NCBI GenBank assembly: GCA_964527535.1
Contig: CAZGPW010000058.1
Location: 1-49,460, forward strand
Length of the DNA stretch: 49,460 nucleotides
Source: JAQIBY01 sp964527535
GTDB lineage: Bacteria > Bacteroidota > Bacteroidia > Bacteroidales > ML635J-15
Direction: 5' to 3'
Under the pieces are notes generated by a model. The model did no database searches and had not been told where the DNA came from. It saw only the letters and a program-made list of their open reading frames with translations. Within the stretch, counting starts at the first letter, position 1. Each line of letters begins with the position of its first letter. Position numbers and translations under genes: made by a program. Positions 8,266 to 16,902 of this stretch are shown here, one piece after another.

Positions 8266-8736
8266 TTAATCCTCAATGTATCCTGTAACAATTCTCATGC
8301 GCCTGAGCTCTCCTGAGTTCAGGCGTTTTAAAATAGTTTCCCCTGCCATTTCTATATCATCAAGCAGTGTATGGGCATGAATACATAATTTGCCTTTTTC
8401 CTCCTGCAAGTGTTTAGACGGGGAATTATGCAGTAATTTCAAATGTGCGGACGGAATAAACATGTGTACCATAGCGTTGCGAAATTGATTGTATAGCCTG
8501 TCAGTTTTGTTCAGACTACTGTATTTTCCCGGAAACAATTGATATAACGCAACACGAAACCGCCTTTTCGACTGCTGTCTTGCTTTCAATGGCTTATCAT
8601 CCAAAAATGCTCCCAAGATTTCTATTGCTTGTGCCATCATTATAAAGGCCACCAACAAATGTCCATGTTCCAAAACTTGTCTGATTTCCTGTACAATGTG
8701 CTTACGGATGTATTCTTCTTCTGTCATGGCTGCCAT
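8266..8736 (-). CDS. Small uncharacterised protein with a HEPN-like RNxxxH motif
   Basis: 156 residues, mainly alpha-helical, with no signal peptide. The frame carries FRNAMVH (R86, N87, H91), which fits the R-(N/H/D)-x3-5-H motif of HEPN domains, within helical surroundings of suitable length. HEPN proteins include RNases and nucleotide-transferase partners. I see no paired toxin/antitoxin gene, so function is unknown. Its start lies 2 nt after the stop of the large barrel gene, which places it last in the purE operon. The motif is short and could be coincidental. Confidence 0.6.
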   Translation of the reverse strand: MAAMTEEEYIRKHIVQEIRQVLEHGHLLVAFIMMAQAIEILGAFLDDKPLKARQQSKRRFRVALYQLFPGKYSSLNKTDRLYNQFRNAMVHMFIPSAHLKLLHNSPSKHLQEEKGKLCIHAHTLLDDIEMAGETILKRLNSGELRRMRIVTGYIED

Positions 8737-8738
8737 CC

Positions 8739-10850
8739 TTAAAATTTAAACCGTACCTGCAATTTGACATCCGTTTTATGCGGGGCATCAATTTGACTTA
8801 GTGAACTGCTTACCACATCCTTGTTATTATAATAGGTTCGTGCAATCCTGAACCAGATGTCGATGTTATCATGGGGTGAATATTTTGCCAGCAAATACAC
8901 ACGGTTGCCGTGATAATAGTATGCCGGAATCGAAAACGCGTACAACACATCGTATTCATACGAATAGATTCGTGTATCGTAAGAATCTGTACGGAAAAGA
9001 GCAAAGCGTGTAACAAACCGCAGGGGTGCCTTTTGGAGTTGCCAGATGACATCCTGCGACAGCACCCATCCATGTTCTCGTTCTTCCGCATCGTTATCCT
9101 TAAAACCCGCATATTCCACCTGTGATTTTAACCGCAAGCGTTCATCCGGCTCAATTTTCAAACTGTACCTGGCTTTAAGCTGTTTTTCCGGCAACATCAA
9201 AGACAAATCGGCATCATCCATGCTGAAATTTTCTTCTTTTTCCTGGCCTTTCATGCGCACATACATGCTCACAGAGCGACTCATTTCATAATCAAGCTGC
9301 ACAAGCCAATCATAACCACCAGATGGGCTGCCGGTGTTGTATCTCATCCACGGGAATTTGAACATATCCATGTAGCAATGCAATTGCCAATTGGCAGCCG
9401 GAGTTATTTCTGCGCCAAGGTAAAAGCCTTTTTCATTGCCAATGCTGGACTGTTCGCCAAAAGCACTGGCGTACCCGGCATAATATCCGGGAGAAATGTT
9501 GCGGTAAACGCCGGAAAAAGCCACCTGAGGCACAGCGTTAATCACAAAGCCACCCACCACTGCAGGTTCATACACATCGTTGGTAGCCACTTCGCCAAAC
9601 AAAGCGTATTTGCGGTACTGATAACGGAAATCAGCACCCAAATTCATAAAACTGTTTCCTGAAAAACGGAACAATTCATACGGCTGATCGCCGGTCAACA
9701 AATCAGCATTGTATTTATACCAGGCATAGGTCATCCCCAGCCGGAGGTTTTTGTGGCTGTATTTTACGTTCCCACCGGCAATTTGTTCATTGATGGCATT
9801 TTTGTCTGCTATTTCATTAGGTGTACGGTGATATCCGGCATTCTGAAACGATGTCACCGATTCTATGCTGTTGGTGATGGTATCTTGCAAATCAATATTG
9901 GCATCAATGCGTTTGTTTGAATAAAATGCAGATATATCAAATGCTCCCAGCCTTATTGTTGTGCCACCACCACGCATAAACTGGTTTTCATTGCTGCTTG
10001 TGTAGCGAGAAATTCCCCGTCCTTTACGTATTATATTCATCACATACGGAGTTTTACCAAAACTCATTGATGACCAGGCCACAAGCCCCTGACCAAACTG
10101 CACTGAATAATCTCCCACATTCAATGTCTTAATCGCCCCTACATCCTGTATCTGAACATGGCCGGCATAATAATCAAAACCATACGGATTGCTGCCTGTG
10201 AAAAATTCTTCTCCGGCATCTTTTTCTGCAGTCAATCCTATGCTGAGTTTGTTTTTGTAATAGTATTTATACCGTAGGTACAATTTATCCGGCGATCCCA
10301 GATACCTGGATTTATCCGGGTTTTCTGCCAATATGCTATCGGGAATTTCCTGATACCCTTTTTGTTCCTCTAACACACGTTCATGACGAAGAAAAAGATC
10401 ATGCCTCCCATATTTAAATGCATTTTTCAGGGGAAATTCTGCAACACCATCTCTCCTTTTTTCAAAAGTAACAAAAGGCATCATCAACCGGACAAGCTCT
10501 TTGTCAAAACCATACAAAAATTGCAACTCATAAGGAGACTGTATAGTGCCAACGCTTTTGCGGTAATTCAGTAAATTGAATATTTGAAAATCCGTAAGAA
10601 AAATAAGTTCACTCAAATCTTCTTCACTTGCTTCATTAATATTAACCGGGTCTTGCGAAAGCTCTATCATCCGTTCTACAAAAGACGAATAATCCAATTC
10701 GGCGTCGCTGCGTTCTGCAAGTATTTCGATGATGCTCTCAATATCGCTGTTCTGGGATACTTCAGAGAAATCCTGGGCAAGGCCTTGCGAAACAAACATC
10801 CCAAGGCAGGCACTCATCAATAAAAATATGGCCGGTTTTTTAAAATGCAT
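8739..10850 (-). CDS. Helix-hairpin-helix / outer-membrane beta-barrel protein
   Basis: 703 residues. Signal peptide 1-26 (VSQGLAQ). Residues ~66-125 form a helix-hairpin-helix region with DPVNINEASEEDLSELIFLT, the ComEA-like NIN-x-AS-x-x-(D/E)L pattern, followed by a second hairpin-like stretch (SPYELQFLYGF). Residues ~140-703 are dense in alternating aromatic strands and end in LQVRFKF, typical of an outer-membrane barrel with a terminal aromatic. The architecture is a periplasmic HhH module on a barrel and recurs in Bacteroidota, but I know of no assigned function. DNA binding or uptake is a possibility from the HhH only. The start overlaps the PorV-like gene by 11 nt. Confidence 0.8.
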   Translation of the reverse strand: MHFKKPAIFLLMSACLGMFVSQGLAQDFSEVSQNSDIESIIEILAERSDAELDYSSFVERMIELSQDPVNINEASEEDLSELIFLTDFQIFNLLNYRKSVGTIQSPYELQFLYGFDKELVRLMMPFVTFEKRRDGVAEFPLKNAFKYGRHDLFLRHERVLEEQKGYQEIPDSILAENPDKSRYLGSPDKLYLRYKYYYKNKLSIGLTAEKDAGEEFFTGSNPYGFDYYAGHVQIQDVGAIKTLNVGDYSVQFGQGLVAWSSMSFGKTPYVMNIIRKGRGISRYTSSNENQFMRGGGTTIRLGAFDISAFYSNKRIDANIDLQDTITNSIESVTSFQNAGYHRTPNEIADKNAINEQIAGGNVKYSHKNLRLGMTYAWYKYNADLLTGDQPYELFRFSGNSFMNLGADFRYQYRKYALFGEVATNDVYEPAVVGGFVINAVPQVAFSGVYRNISPGYYAGYASAFGEQSSIGNEKGFYLGAEITPAANWQLHCYMDMFKFPWMRYNTGSPSGGYDWLVQLDYEMSRSVSMYVRMKGQEKEENFSMDDADLSLMLPEKQLKARYSLKIEPDERLRLKSQVEYAGFKDNDAEEREHGWVLSQDVIWQLQKAPLRFVTRFALFRTDSYDTRIYSYEYDVLYAFSIPAYYYHGNRVYLLAKYSPHDNIDIWFRIARTYYNNKDVVSSSLSQIDAPHKTDVKLQVRFKF

Positions 10851-11655
10851 AACTTACCCCCACATGTGGTGAATTACCCAAAACATTATCATACGAATAT
10901 GCCAGGTCAACATTCAGGTTGTTCCATTCCCATCCTGCACCAAAACTTACATTCACAGGTTTAGCATTGACACCTGTACGGAGGTAAAAATTTTCCATAA
11001 GGTGGTATTCAAGCCCGGCTTTAAACATTGTATAGCCAGCCATTTCCATTTCTGCTTCAACGCTGGCCAACAAATCATCGGTAAACCAGTATCCCACACC
11101 AACACGCATCGCCACAGGCAGCTCCTTGTTTCTTTCGCCGTTAAAACCAATGTTGGCAGGATTATGCACTTGCACACCAAACATAAAATCATCTGCCGGG
11201 GTTGCCAGCAAACCAACATCAAAACTTAATATGTGAGCGTTGCCATAAGTTTCAGGTTGAATAGTATTCAGGTAATTAAGCTGTATTCCCATAGACAACC
11301 AATCAAAAAGTTGCATGGCATAAGCTACCCCCACCCTGTTTTCGCTGTAAAGTGAATACCCAAAGTGGTTGACAGAAAGAGCTACCGCATTACCTTCTCC
11401 GGGCATAACAAAAGCCATGGATAACTGTGACAATTCGTTAACAAGGAATCTGTTTTCCCAGGCCAGCCCCAGTCCCATTCTATCAACACCGGTAAGGGCT
11501 CCTGCGTTGTTAAAACCAGCCCACACATCGTGGTTAAACAAGCTGGCATCACCCATCCCCGCTGACCGGGTACCGGTCTGCCATTTATCATGTTCTGCAA
11601 CAGCTATAGAACCACAAAAAATCAATATGAATAATATGACAACATGCCTTTTCAT
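10840..11655 (-). CDS. PorV/PorQ-like outer-membrane barrel protein
   Basis: 271 residues with a signal peptide (1-20). The mature start, TGTRSAGMGDASLFNHDVWA followed by GFNNAGAL, resembles the GARxxAMGxAxxA-x-ND-x-xxxxxNPAGL entry of PorV/PorQ/FadL-like barrels. The rest is beta-strand repeats ending GVSYAF with a terminal phenylalanine. PorV is a shuttle factor of T9SS, whose cargo is abundant in this window. This protein is shorter than PorV (~390 aa), so I assign only similarity. It overlaps purE by 4 nt upstream and the HhH barrel by 11 nt downstream. Confidence 0.7.
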   Translation of the reverse strand: MKRHVVILFILIFCGSIAVAEHDKWQTGTRSAGMGDASLFNHDVWAGFNNAGALTGVDRMGLGLAWENRFLVNELSQLSMAFVMPGEGNAVALSVNHFGYSLYSENRVGVAYAMQLFDWLSMGIQLNYLNTIQPETYGNAHILSFDVGLLATPADDFMFGVQVHNPANIGFNGERNKELPVAMRVGVGYWFTDDLLASVEAEMEMAGYTMFKAGLEYHLMENFYLRTGVNAKPVNVSFGAGWEWNNLNVDLAYSYDNVLGNSPHVGVSYAF

Positions 11656-12158
11656 TTGACCCTGTATTCAAATTCATGTTCAGACAGGCTTTCATTGGCT
11701 TTCACAATTTTATTTTTAAGGCCGGACTTAAAATCTTTCATTTGTTTTTTCAATTTATCATCTCCGACAGCAAGGATTTGCAACGCCAGGATGGCAGCAT
11801 TCTGCGTCCCGTTGACAGCCACAGTGGCAACGGGAATACCCGGAGGCATTTGCACGATGGAAAGCAACGCATCCATCCCATCAAAATTGCCCTTTATGGG
11901 AACACCAATCACCGGAAGACTTGTCATGGCAGCAATCACACCAGGCAGATGTGCAGCCATCCCTGCTCCGGCAATGATAACTTTGATGCCACGATCCTCC
12001 GCTTCCCTGGCAAATTTTTCCACTTCATCCGGGGTACGGTGTGCCGATAAGGCATTGATCTCAAAAGGAATTTTCTGATCGTTCAGAAAATTGGCCGCTT
12101 TTTCCATCACCGGCCAGTCGGATGTGCTTCCCATGATTATGCTTACTAAAGGCTTCAT
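11652..12158 (-). CDS. purE: N5-carboxyaminoimidazole ribonucleotide mutase
   Basis: Class I PurE converts N5-CAIR to CAIR in de novo purine synthesis in the cytoplasm. 168 residues, the normal length. IIMGSTSDWPVMEKA (~7-21) holds the nucleotide-binding GS-x-SD motif; SAHRTPDE (~39-46) is the invariant segment with the catalytic histidine region; AGAGMAAHLPGVIAAMTSLP and the GMDALLSIVQMPPGIPVATV stretch complete the active site. No purK adjoins it. It heads an operon with three envelope or unknown genes, joined by an ATGA overlap at 11652-11655, an unusual partnership for a purine gene. Confidence 0.97.
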   Translation of the reverse strand: MKPLVSIIMGSTSDWPVMEKAANFLNDQKIPFEINALSAHRTPDEVEKFAREAEDRGIKVIIAGAGMAAHLPGVIAAMTSLPVIGVPIKGNFDGMDALLSIVQMPPGIPVATVAVNGTQNAAILALQILAVGDDKLKKQMKDFKSGLKNKIVKANESLSEHEFEYRVK

Positions 12159-12205
12159 AATGCTTTAAGTTTAAAATTGTTGTTCTAAATAACAATTACC
12201 ATTGA

Positions 12206-12236
12206 CAAAATTAAAATTTTCATTGAATTATTCAGA
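12206..12236 (-). promoter_or_regulatory. Promoter of the purE operon (TCTG-N19-TAATTTTG)
   Basis: On the minus strand TAATTTTG (12206-12213) matches TAnnTTTG, with TCTG (12233-12236) as a -33-like element 19 nt upstream. A start near 12200 gives a leader of about 40 nt to the purE ATG. The leader contains a 7-bp inverted repeat, AATTGTT/AACAATT. Confidence 0.5.
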
Positions 12237-12334
12237 AAAGTGGTGCAATTATTTTTTTGCGAATCCTTCTTTTGCTTAAGGGAACTACTATTAATTTATT
12301 TCTTAAAGAAGTAAATTTTGTGCAAATTTTGTGC

Positions 12335-12410
12335 AAACGAGGGCAGAGCCAAGCTTGCTTGAGCTATGCCGAGAGCAGCCAAAATTATGAAAACGAGGGC
12401 AGAGCCAAGC
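12335..12410. repeat. 20-bp direct repeat pair, spacing 56 bp
   Basis: The same 20 bases, beginning AAACGAGGGC and ending AGAGCCAAGC, occur at 12335-12354 and 12391-12410. Local composition is more GC-rich than the flanks. The stretch 12237-12560 otherwise holds no supported gene; a 70-codon frame across it looks fortuitous. Confidence 0.6.
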
Positions 12411-12561
12411 CGATGTCCTGCGGTGTACTGAGCTTGTCAAAATACCGCCTAAATTATTCAATTTTTTAATGGGTTATGATTAGCTGCCTGTTTCCCTGAT
12501 CTTTTTGTGATACCGTTAGTTTCCTTTCTACCTTTCGAAAACAGGAAAATAATTACCTTTT

Positions 12562-12646
12562 CTATGTGACCTACTGTGGTTCAAAAATTTGAAAACATAT
12601 CAGGTTGGAACCACAATAGGCACAGTAGAACACATAATTCACATAG
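12562..12646. repeat. Imperfect inverted repeat (CTATGTG...CACATAG)
   Basis: Inner arms 12570-12582 and 12608-12620 pair over 13 bases with one mismatch (CCTACTGTGGTTC against GAACCACAATAGG). Outer arms CTATGTG (12562-12568) and CACATAG (12640-12646) also pair. It could be a small non-autonomous repeat or a transcript hairpin. The rest of 12647-12823 shows nothing clear. Confidence 0.5.
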
Positions 12647-12823
12647 TATTAGCGATAAAAATCATCTGGCTAAACATTGAATGGTTTAAAAAATTATACT
12701 ACATAATTAAAATCACATGAATTATTAGCTTTATTCAGAAGCCTGAAATATGAACAAATCCCCTTTTTGTTTCCGTATAAAAGAAAACAATTTGTACCTT
12801 GCAACCATTATACGACAAAGGAT

Positions 12824-13948
12824 ATGTTTATGCGTTATTGGCTGATGATGATAAGTTTTCTGGCTCTGATTGTAACACAAAGCCGTGCACAGGAATTGTC
12901 TGAGACGGAAAAAATATGCACACTGGGGCCAAGCCTTGAAGAAAATTCCGGATTGGTATGGTTAAACGGGCAATTGTGGACGCATAACGATTCCGGCAAC
13001 AGCAATGAATTATTTTGTGTGGATACAGCCACTTGCGCTGTTTTAAGAACGGTAGAAATCAGTAACGTTATTAACGTTGACTGGGAAGATATATGCGCGG
13101 ACGAGAATTATGTGTATATCGGAGATTTCGGAAACAACAATGGCGACCGTACGGATTTATGTATTTATAAGGTACCACGTGATTTTGCAGAAAACAATTC
13201 TGTTGAATCTGTAGAAGCTGACAGCATAAGCTTTCATTATCCCAACCAGGAACAATTTGAGTGGGAAAACTATTCCACAAACTTTGATTGTGAAGCCATT
13301 ATAGCGGATGGGGATTCGCTTTACCTGTTCAGTAAAAACTGGGGCAATCTGAAAACCTACCTTTATGCATTGCCTAAAACCCCGGGCGATTATCCTGCCA
13401 TGCTACGGGACAGTTTCAATGTCGAAGGGCTCATCACCGGGGCCGCCATTGATACGGTTGAAAATCAAGTCACTCTGATTGGTTATAACCAGTATATGAC
13501 AAGTTCAATTATTTATTTACTGGACTCATACGATGGGAATTCTTTTTTTAATGGGAATGTAACTAAATTAAAACCAGGCCTGTCATTACATCAAACCGAA
13601 GGCATTGAACTTAATGATGGCAATATTTTGCTATCCAATGAAACCTTCAGTTCAAACTCAGCAGCATTGTACCGGACATCTCTGATGTATGATTACAATG
13701 AGCCCATTTTATCAACAGAAATCACCCCGGGTTTCTATCCCAACCCTGCTGGCAAAACTCTGCAAATAGTTAATTGTAAGACTTTTAACCGATTATACAT
13801 AAAAAACATTCGGGGCCGGATTATGCTTGAAAGAACGATACAAAATGACAGCATCAGACTCCCTCTGTATCACCTTAATCCGGGCACATACATTCTTGAA
13901 ATGCAGGGAAAAAATAAATCATTTGCAGATATTCTCATCATAGAATAA
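12824..13948 (+). CDS. T9SS-exported beta-propeller-like protein
   Basis: Secreted protein. I start it at the ATG at 12824 (or 12830), which puts the signal peptide MRYWLMMISFLALIVTQSRA at the N-terminus; an in-frame ATG at 12767 would add 19 polar residues in front. The middle has repeating blade-like segments (SGLVWLNGQLWTHNDSGNS, DWEDICADENYVYIGDFGNN), as in SdiA-regulated/esterase-like propellers. The last ~70 residues are a type A sorting domain: FYPNPAGKTLQIVN, IKNIRGRIML, LNPGTYILEM. By family it is exported by T9SS and probably attached to the surface. The bound ligand is unknown. Confidence 0.78.
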   Translation: MFMRYWLMMISFLALIVTQSRAQELSETEKICTLGPSLEENSGLVWLNGQLWTHNDSGNSNELFCVDTATCAVLRTVEISNVINVDWEDICADENYVYIGDFGNNNGDRTDLCIYKVPRDFAENNSVESVEADSISFHYPNQEQFEWENYSTNFDCEAIIADGDSLYLFSKNWGNLKTYLYALPKTPGDYPAMLRDSFNVEGLITGAAIDTVENQVTLIGYNQYMTSSIIYLLDSYDGNSFFNGNVTKLKPGLSLHQTEGIELNDGNILLSNETFSSNSAALYRTSLMYDYNEPILSTEITPGFYPNPAGKTLQIVNCKTFNRLYIKNIRGRIMLERTIQNDSIRLPLYHLNPGTYILEMQGKNKSFADILIIE

Positions 13949-14061
13949 TGCAACATCAATGCTGTTTTATGAACTATGTTGATAAATTTTTTAGTAGAAT
14001 CCTCATTGAGTTTTTAATATTCTTTTGTATTTTTAATGGATTATAACATAAACTTGACGAT

Positions 14062-15813
14062 ATGAAACACATAATCTCCGCTACGTTGATTGCCTTTTGC
14101 TTCAGCATATCAGTAAAAGCACAGGTAAAACAAGCCCATGTTGGTGATGACGGGAAGGTTCATACAACCGATGTTCCGCACCTTCAGTTTTCGAAAACCA
14201 CATTGAATAAACAACCCGCACCATGGCCAAAATCGTTTGTTCCCGACCCGAGTTTTAAAAATTTCCGTGGCGTATGCCTCGAAGATATTAACGATGACGG
14301 CAAAGATGAGATCATTACCGGTATCAACGATACGATTTATGCATTTATAGGCAATGGAGATTTGTTGTGGAAGCATCATATAGAAGGAACAGCCATTTAT
14401 CCACCATCAGCCGCTGATGTTGATAATGACGGTGACATTGAAATTTTTCTGAATACAGGGGGATATCCAAACAACGGCAAGGTATATGGCTTTGATCACG
14501 AAGGCAATGTTTTACCCGGCTGGCCGGTAAATTTCAACGACAACTGGATGATATGTGCCCCGGCCCTGGCCAATTTAGATGATGACCCCGGCATGGAAAT
14601 CATCACCGCAGAACGCAGTACCCCCGGGAAATTGCATGTACTTCACCACGACGGCAGTGAAATGGACGGATGGCCTGTTCCTTTGGATGGGACTCCTGCC
14701 GTAACGCCTACGGTGGGAAGGTTTTCAGGCAATATCTCCGGAGAATGGAACAACCGCATTATCATGTGTTCAACCACTGCCATGTTTATTTTCAAATCTG
14801 ATGGCAGTATATGTGACGGGTTTCCATTGGTACACCCCGGCATTAAATATTCATACCAGTCTCCTTTATTGTTCCAAAGCAAAATGGCAGAAAAAGGGCT
14901 TGGTTTTGACCAGTTTTATATCATCGGTGCCAGCCATGGCGACAGTGCCTCCTTTTTCGCCCTCGACACCGCAGGAAACATGGTTGACGGATACCCTGTA
15001 ATGACAACAGATACCAGCTGGACTTACGGTACACCCTCATTAGTTTATAAGGAAGGAACTACAGGCGTTTGGTTGAATGGCCAACCCGGAGCCAACGGCG
15101 ATAGCCTGTACCCCGGCATCTATTATGACAGTTTTAATGACCAGGGATTTGTGGAACGCTACGATGGCCTGGAAGGGTTCATCTCTTCTGCACCAAAAAA
15201 TACCCCGGATAACTTTTTTGTATTCACCGGAAGCAACATGGTCACCACCGAAGGAAATGGTTTTGTGCATGCATATAACCTCCACAGTGAGGATACCGGT
15301 TTTTCGATGGAAGAAATGGCAGGTTATCCACTCATGGTTAAGGGCTTCACATTTATGAATGGCATTAATATTGGGAACATTGATGATGACGATTACCCGG
15401 AACTTGTTGTGTTGAGTTACGATTCAAACGCCAGCGAGGAAGACTCTACCTATATCAATGTATTTGACTTTGACGAAACAATTTATCATGATGAAAACTA
15501 TATCAATGGCACCTACAAAGGAAGCAATACGCGCTCAGGGTTCCATTTTTGGATTAGCAGCGGCATTGATTCACAAAAATTGAACACTGATTTTCATCTT
15601 TATCCAAATCCGGCAAATAATCAGATTTATACCGGTGAATATACATTGAAAAACTATAGCATTTATAGCCCGGATGGCCGTTTGGTTCAAAAAAATACTA
15701 ACCACACAGGGAACAGTATCCTCATACATCAGCTTGACAACGGATATTATATTATCAAAGGCATTGATACAAACGGAAATCATGTGGTAAGCCGCTTTAT
15801 TAAAAGGCGGTGA
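14062..15813 (+). CDS. T9SS-exported FG-GAP/VCBS-repeat protein
   Basis: 583 residues. Signal peptide 1-20 (FSISVKAQ). Several FG-GAP/VCBS-type repeats carry calcium-binding-like D-x-(D/N)-x-DG loops: DINDDGKDEIITG, DVDNDGDIEIF, NIDDDDYPELVVL. They form an integrin-like beta-propeller. The final ~75 residues are a type A sorting domain (FHLYPNPANNQIY, YSIYSPDGRLVQ, LDNGYYIIKGI). It is probably a cell-surface or released protein. It follows the other T9SS gene by 113 nt and has its own possible promoter (ATTG-N20-TATTTTTA, 14005-14036). Confidence 0.85.
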   Translation: MKHIISATLIAFCFSISVKAQVKQAHVGDDGKVHTTDVPHLQFSKTTLNKQPAPWPKSFVPDPSFKNFRGVCLEDINDDGKDEIITGINDTIYAFIGNGDLLWKHHIEGTAIYPPSAADVDNDGDIEIFLNTGGYPNNGKVYGFDHEGNVLPGWPVNFNDNWMICAPALANLDDDPGMEIITAERSTPGKLHVLHHDGSEMDGWPVPLDGTPAVTPTVGRFSGNISGEWNNRIIMCSTTAMFIFKSDGSICDGFPLVHPGIKYSYQSPLLFQSKMAEKGLGFDQFYIIGASHGDSASFFALDTAGNMVDGYPVMTTDTSWTYGTPSLVYKEGTTGVWLNGQPGANGDSLYPGIYYDSFNDQGFVERYDGLEGFISSAPKNTPDNFFVFTGSNMVTTEGNGFVHAYNLHSEDTGFSMEEMAGYPLMVKGFTFMNGINIGNIDDDDYPELVVLSYDSNASEEDSTYINVFDFDETIYHDENYINGTYKGSNTRSGFHFWISSGIDSQKLNTDFHLYPNPANNQIYTGEYTLKNYSIYSPDGRLVQKNTNHTGNSILIHQLDNGYYIIKGIDTNGNHVVSRFIKRR

Positions 15814-15910
15814 TACAGTAATTTTTGCATAAGGATTATTATACTGTAAAATATGCTTTTTATGGGCTAAAAGTATGCACATCTGATCAAATTAACTCCT
15901 TCATAATGAA

Positions 15911-15937
15911 CATATGTTAATTATATTTTAACATATG
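15911..15937. repeat. Perfect 10-bp inverted repeat CATATGTTAA-N7-TTAACATATG
   Basis: Arms 15911-15920 and 15928-15937, perfect. It lies 100 nt after the T9SS gene and 172 nt before the symporter operon. The AT-rich perfect symmetry suits a dimeric regulator's operator better than a terminator, but either is possible. The remaining gap (15814-16108) contains a second inverted repeat and no gene. Confidence 0.55.
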
Positions 15938-16004
15938 CTAAGAATTATTAACATTTTTTAGAATTAAATCCACACATACACAGATTTTAAAACATTTTTG
16001 TATA

Positions 16005-16028
16005 AATTCATGACAAATATCATGAATT
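16005..16028. promoter_or_regulatory. Possible operator (AATTCATGA-N6-TCATGAATT) before the symporter operon
   Basis: Perfect 9-bp inverted repeat with 6-nt spacer. It ends just upstream of a weak -7 box TATCTTTA (16054-16061), a plausible place for an activator site. The ATG of the first operon gene is 48 nt after that box. Regulatory role is inferred from symmetry and position only. Confidence 0.45.
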
Positions 16029-16108
16029 GTTTTTTCAATGATCTATTGATATTTATCTTTAGCACGTTAAAATAAAACAATAACTTTATTTAAAAACCTA
16101 ACTACACT

Positions 16109-16864
16109 ATGGAAGCTACCAATCATGAATACCATGTGAGCTTTTTCAAGCCCAAAAATGACCGGGCACGTGTCAACCGTAACATTATAGCCTGGATATT
16201 GTCTATCTGGATTTTGGCCGTGTTTGGATTTCAAATTGCACTAAAAATCATTGAAGAGCCTGTCCCCGAGCCTGCATATACCGAATATGAAAAGGTAAAA
16301 GATGCGGTATATAGTGATGATGCCACCAAGGCAGAATTGAGGAAATTTGCACAAGTTCCTTTACAGGTGCTTGCTAAAGTGTTGATTACTCCCGAAGAAA
16401 GGGATTTGTTGCAAAAATCTTTAAGCTGGTCAATATTTTCGGTTGTCAGTGAAGAAAAGGCAGAAACACTGAAATCAAAAATCAATTCATTCCGGGCTTC
16501 ACAGGAATCAATGGAAAGCATTACCGATCCGGATTACAAAGCATCAAAACAACAACTGGCATCTCTTGGTGCCGGGATTTTAGAATTACCGGATAATGAT
16601 ATCAGGTTACGGGTATTGCCCTTCGAGATAACAACAGATTATCCACAAAGCTTATCGGCGGAAATGCAACATAGGCTTGATGACATATTTTCACGTTACC
16701 TTATTCATAACCAATCAGTATTAACAGACACCAGGGTTTTGGGATTTCCCTTACATTATTTTTATACAGCTGTATTTTTATTGATAATGTTTGTGGTTTT
16801 ATGCTGGATATATTGTATTCAAGCTACAGCAGCAGATAAAAAATATAACATCGTAAACGAATAA
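16109..16864 (+). CDS. Enlarged DUF4212-type small subunit of a sodium:solute symporter
   Basis: Inner-membrane protein of 251 residues with two membrane segments, ~27-47 (IIAWILSIWILAVFGFQIAL) and ~213-235. The second is preceded by VLGFPLHYFYTAVF, the G-F-P-L-x-x-(F/Y) signature of DUF4212 small subunits (Na_symport_sm), which normally have about 80-100 residues. Between the segments lies a ~165-residue polar insert, predicted periplasmic, that typical members lack. The gene sits 38 nt before a VC_2705-type large subunit, the expected partner. Family identity is inferred from the terminal motif, two-segment layout and neighbour. Confidence 0.75.
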   Translation: MEATNHEYHVSFFKPKNDRARVNRNIIAWILSIWILAVFGFQIALKIIEEPVPEPAYTEYEKVKDAVYSDDATKAELRKFAQVPLQVLAKVLITPEERDLLQKSLSWSIFSVVSEEKAETLKSKINSFRASQESMESITDPDYKASKQQLASLGAGILELPDNDIRLRVLPFEITTDYPQSLSAEMQHRLDDIFSRYLIHNQSVLTDTRVLGFPLHYFYTAVFLLIMFVVLCWIYCIQATAADKKYNIVNE

Positions 16865-16902
16865 AATCAAATTTAAACTTAAACTTAGTAAAGCCTATAG
16901 TT

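Noticed and set aside
12257..12469. 70-codon plus-strand frame in the purE-T9SS gap
   Set aside because: It crosses a direct repeat, has no family resemblance, lacks a promoter box, and has composition of non-coding repeats.
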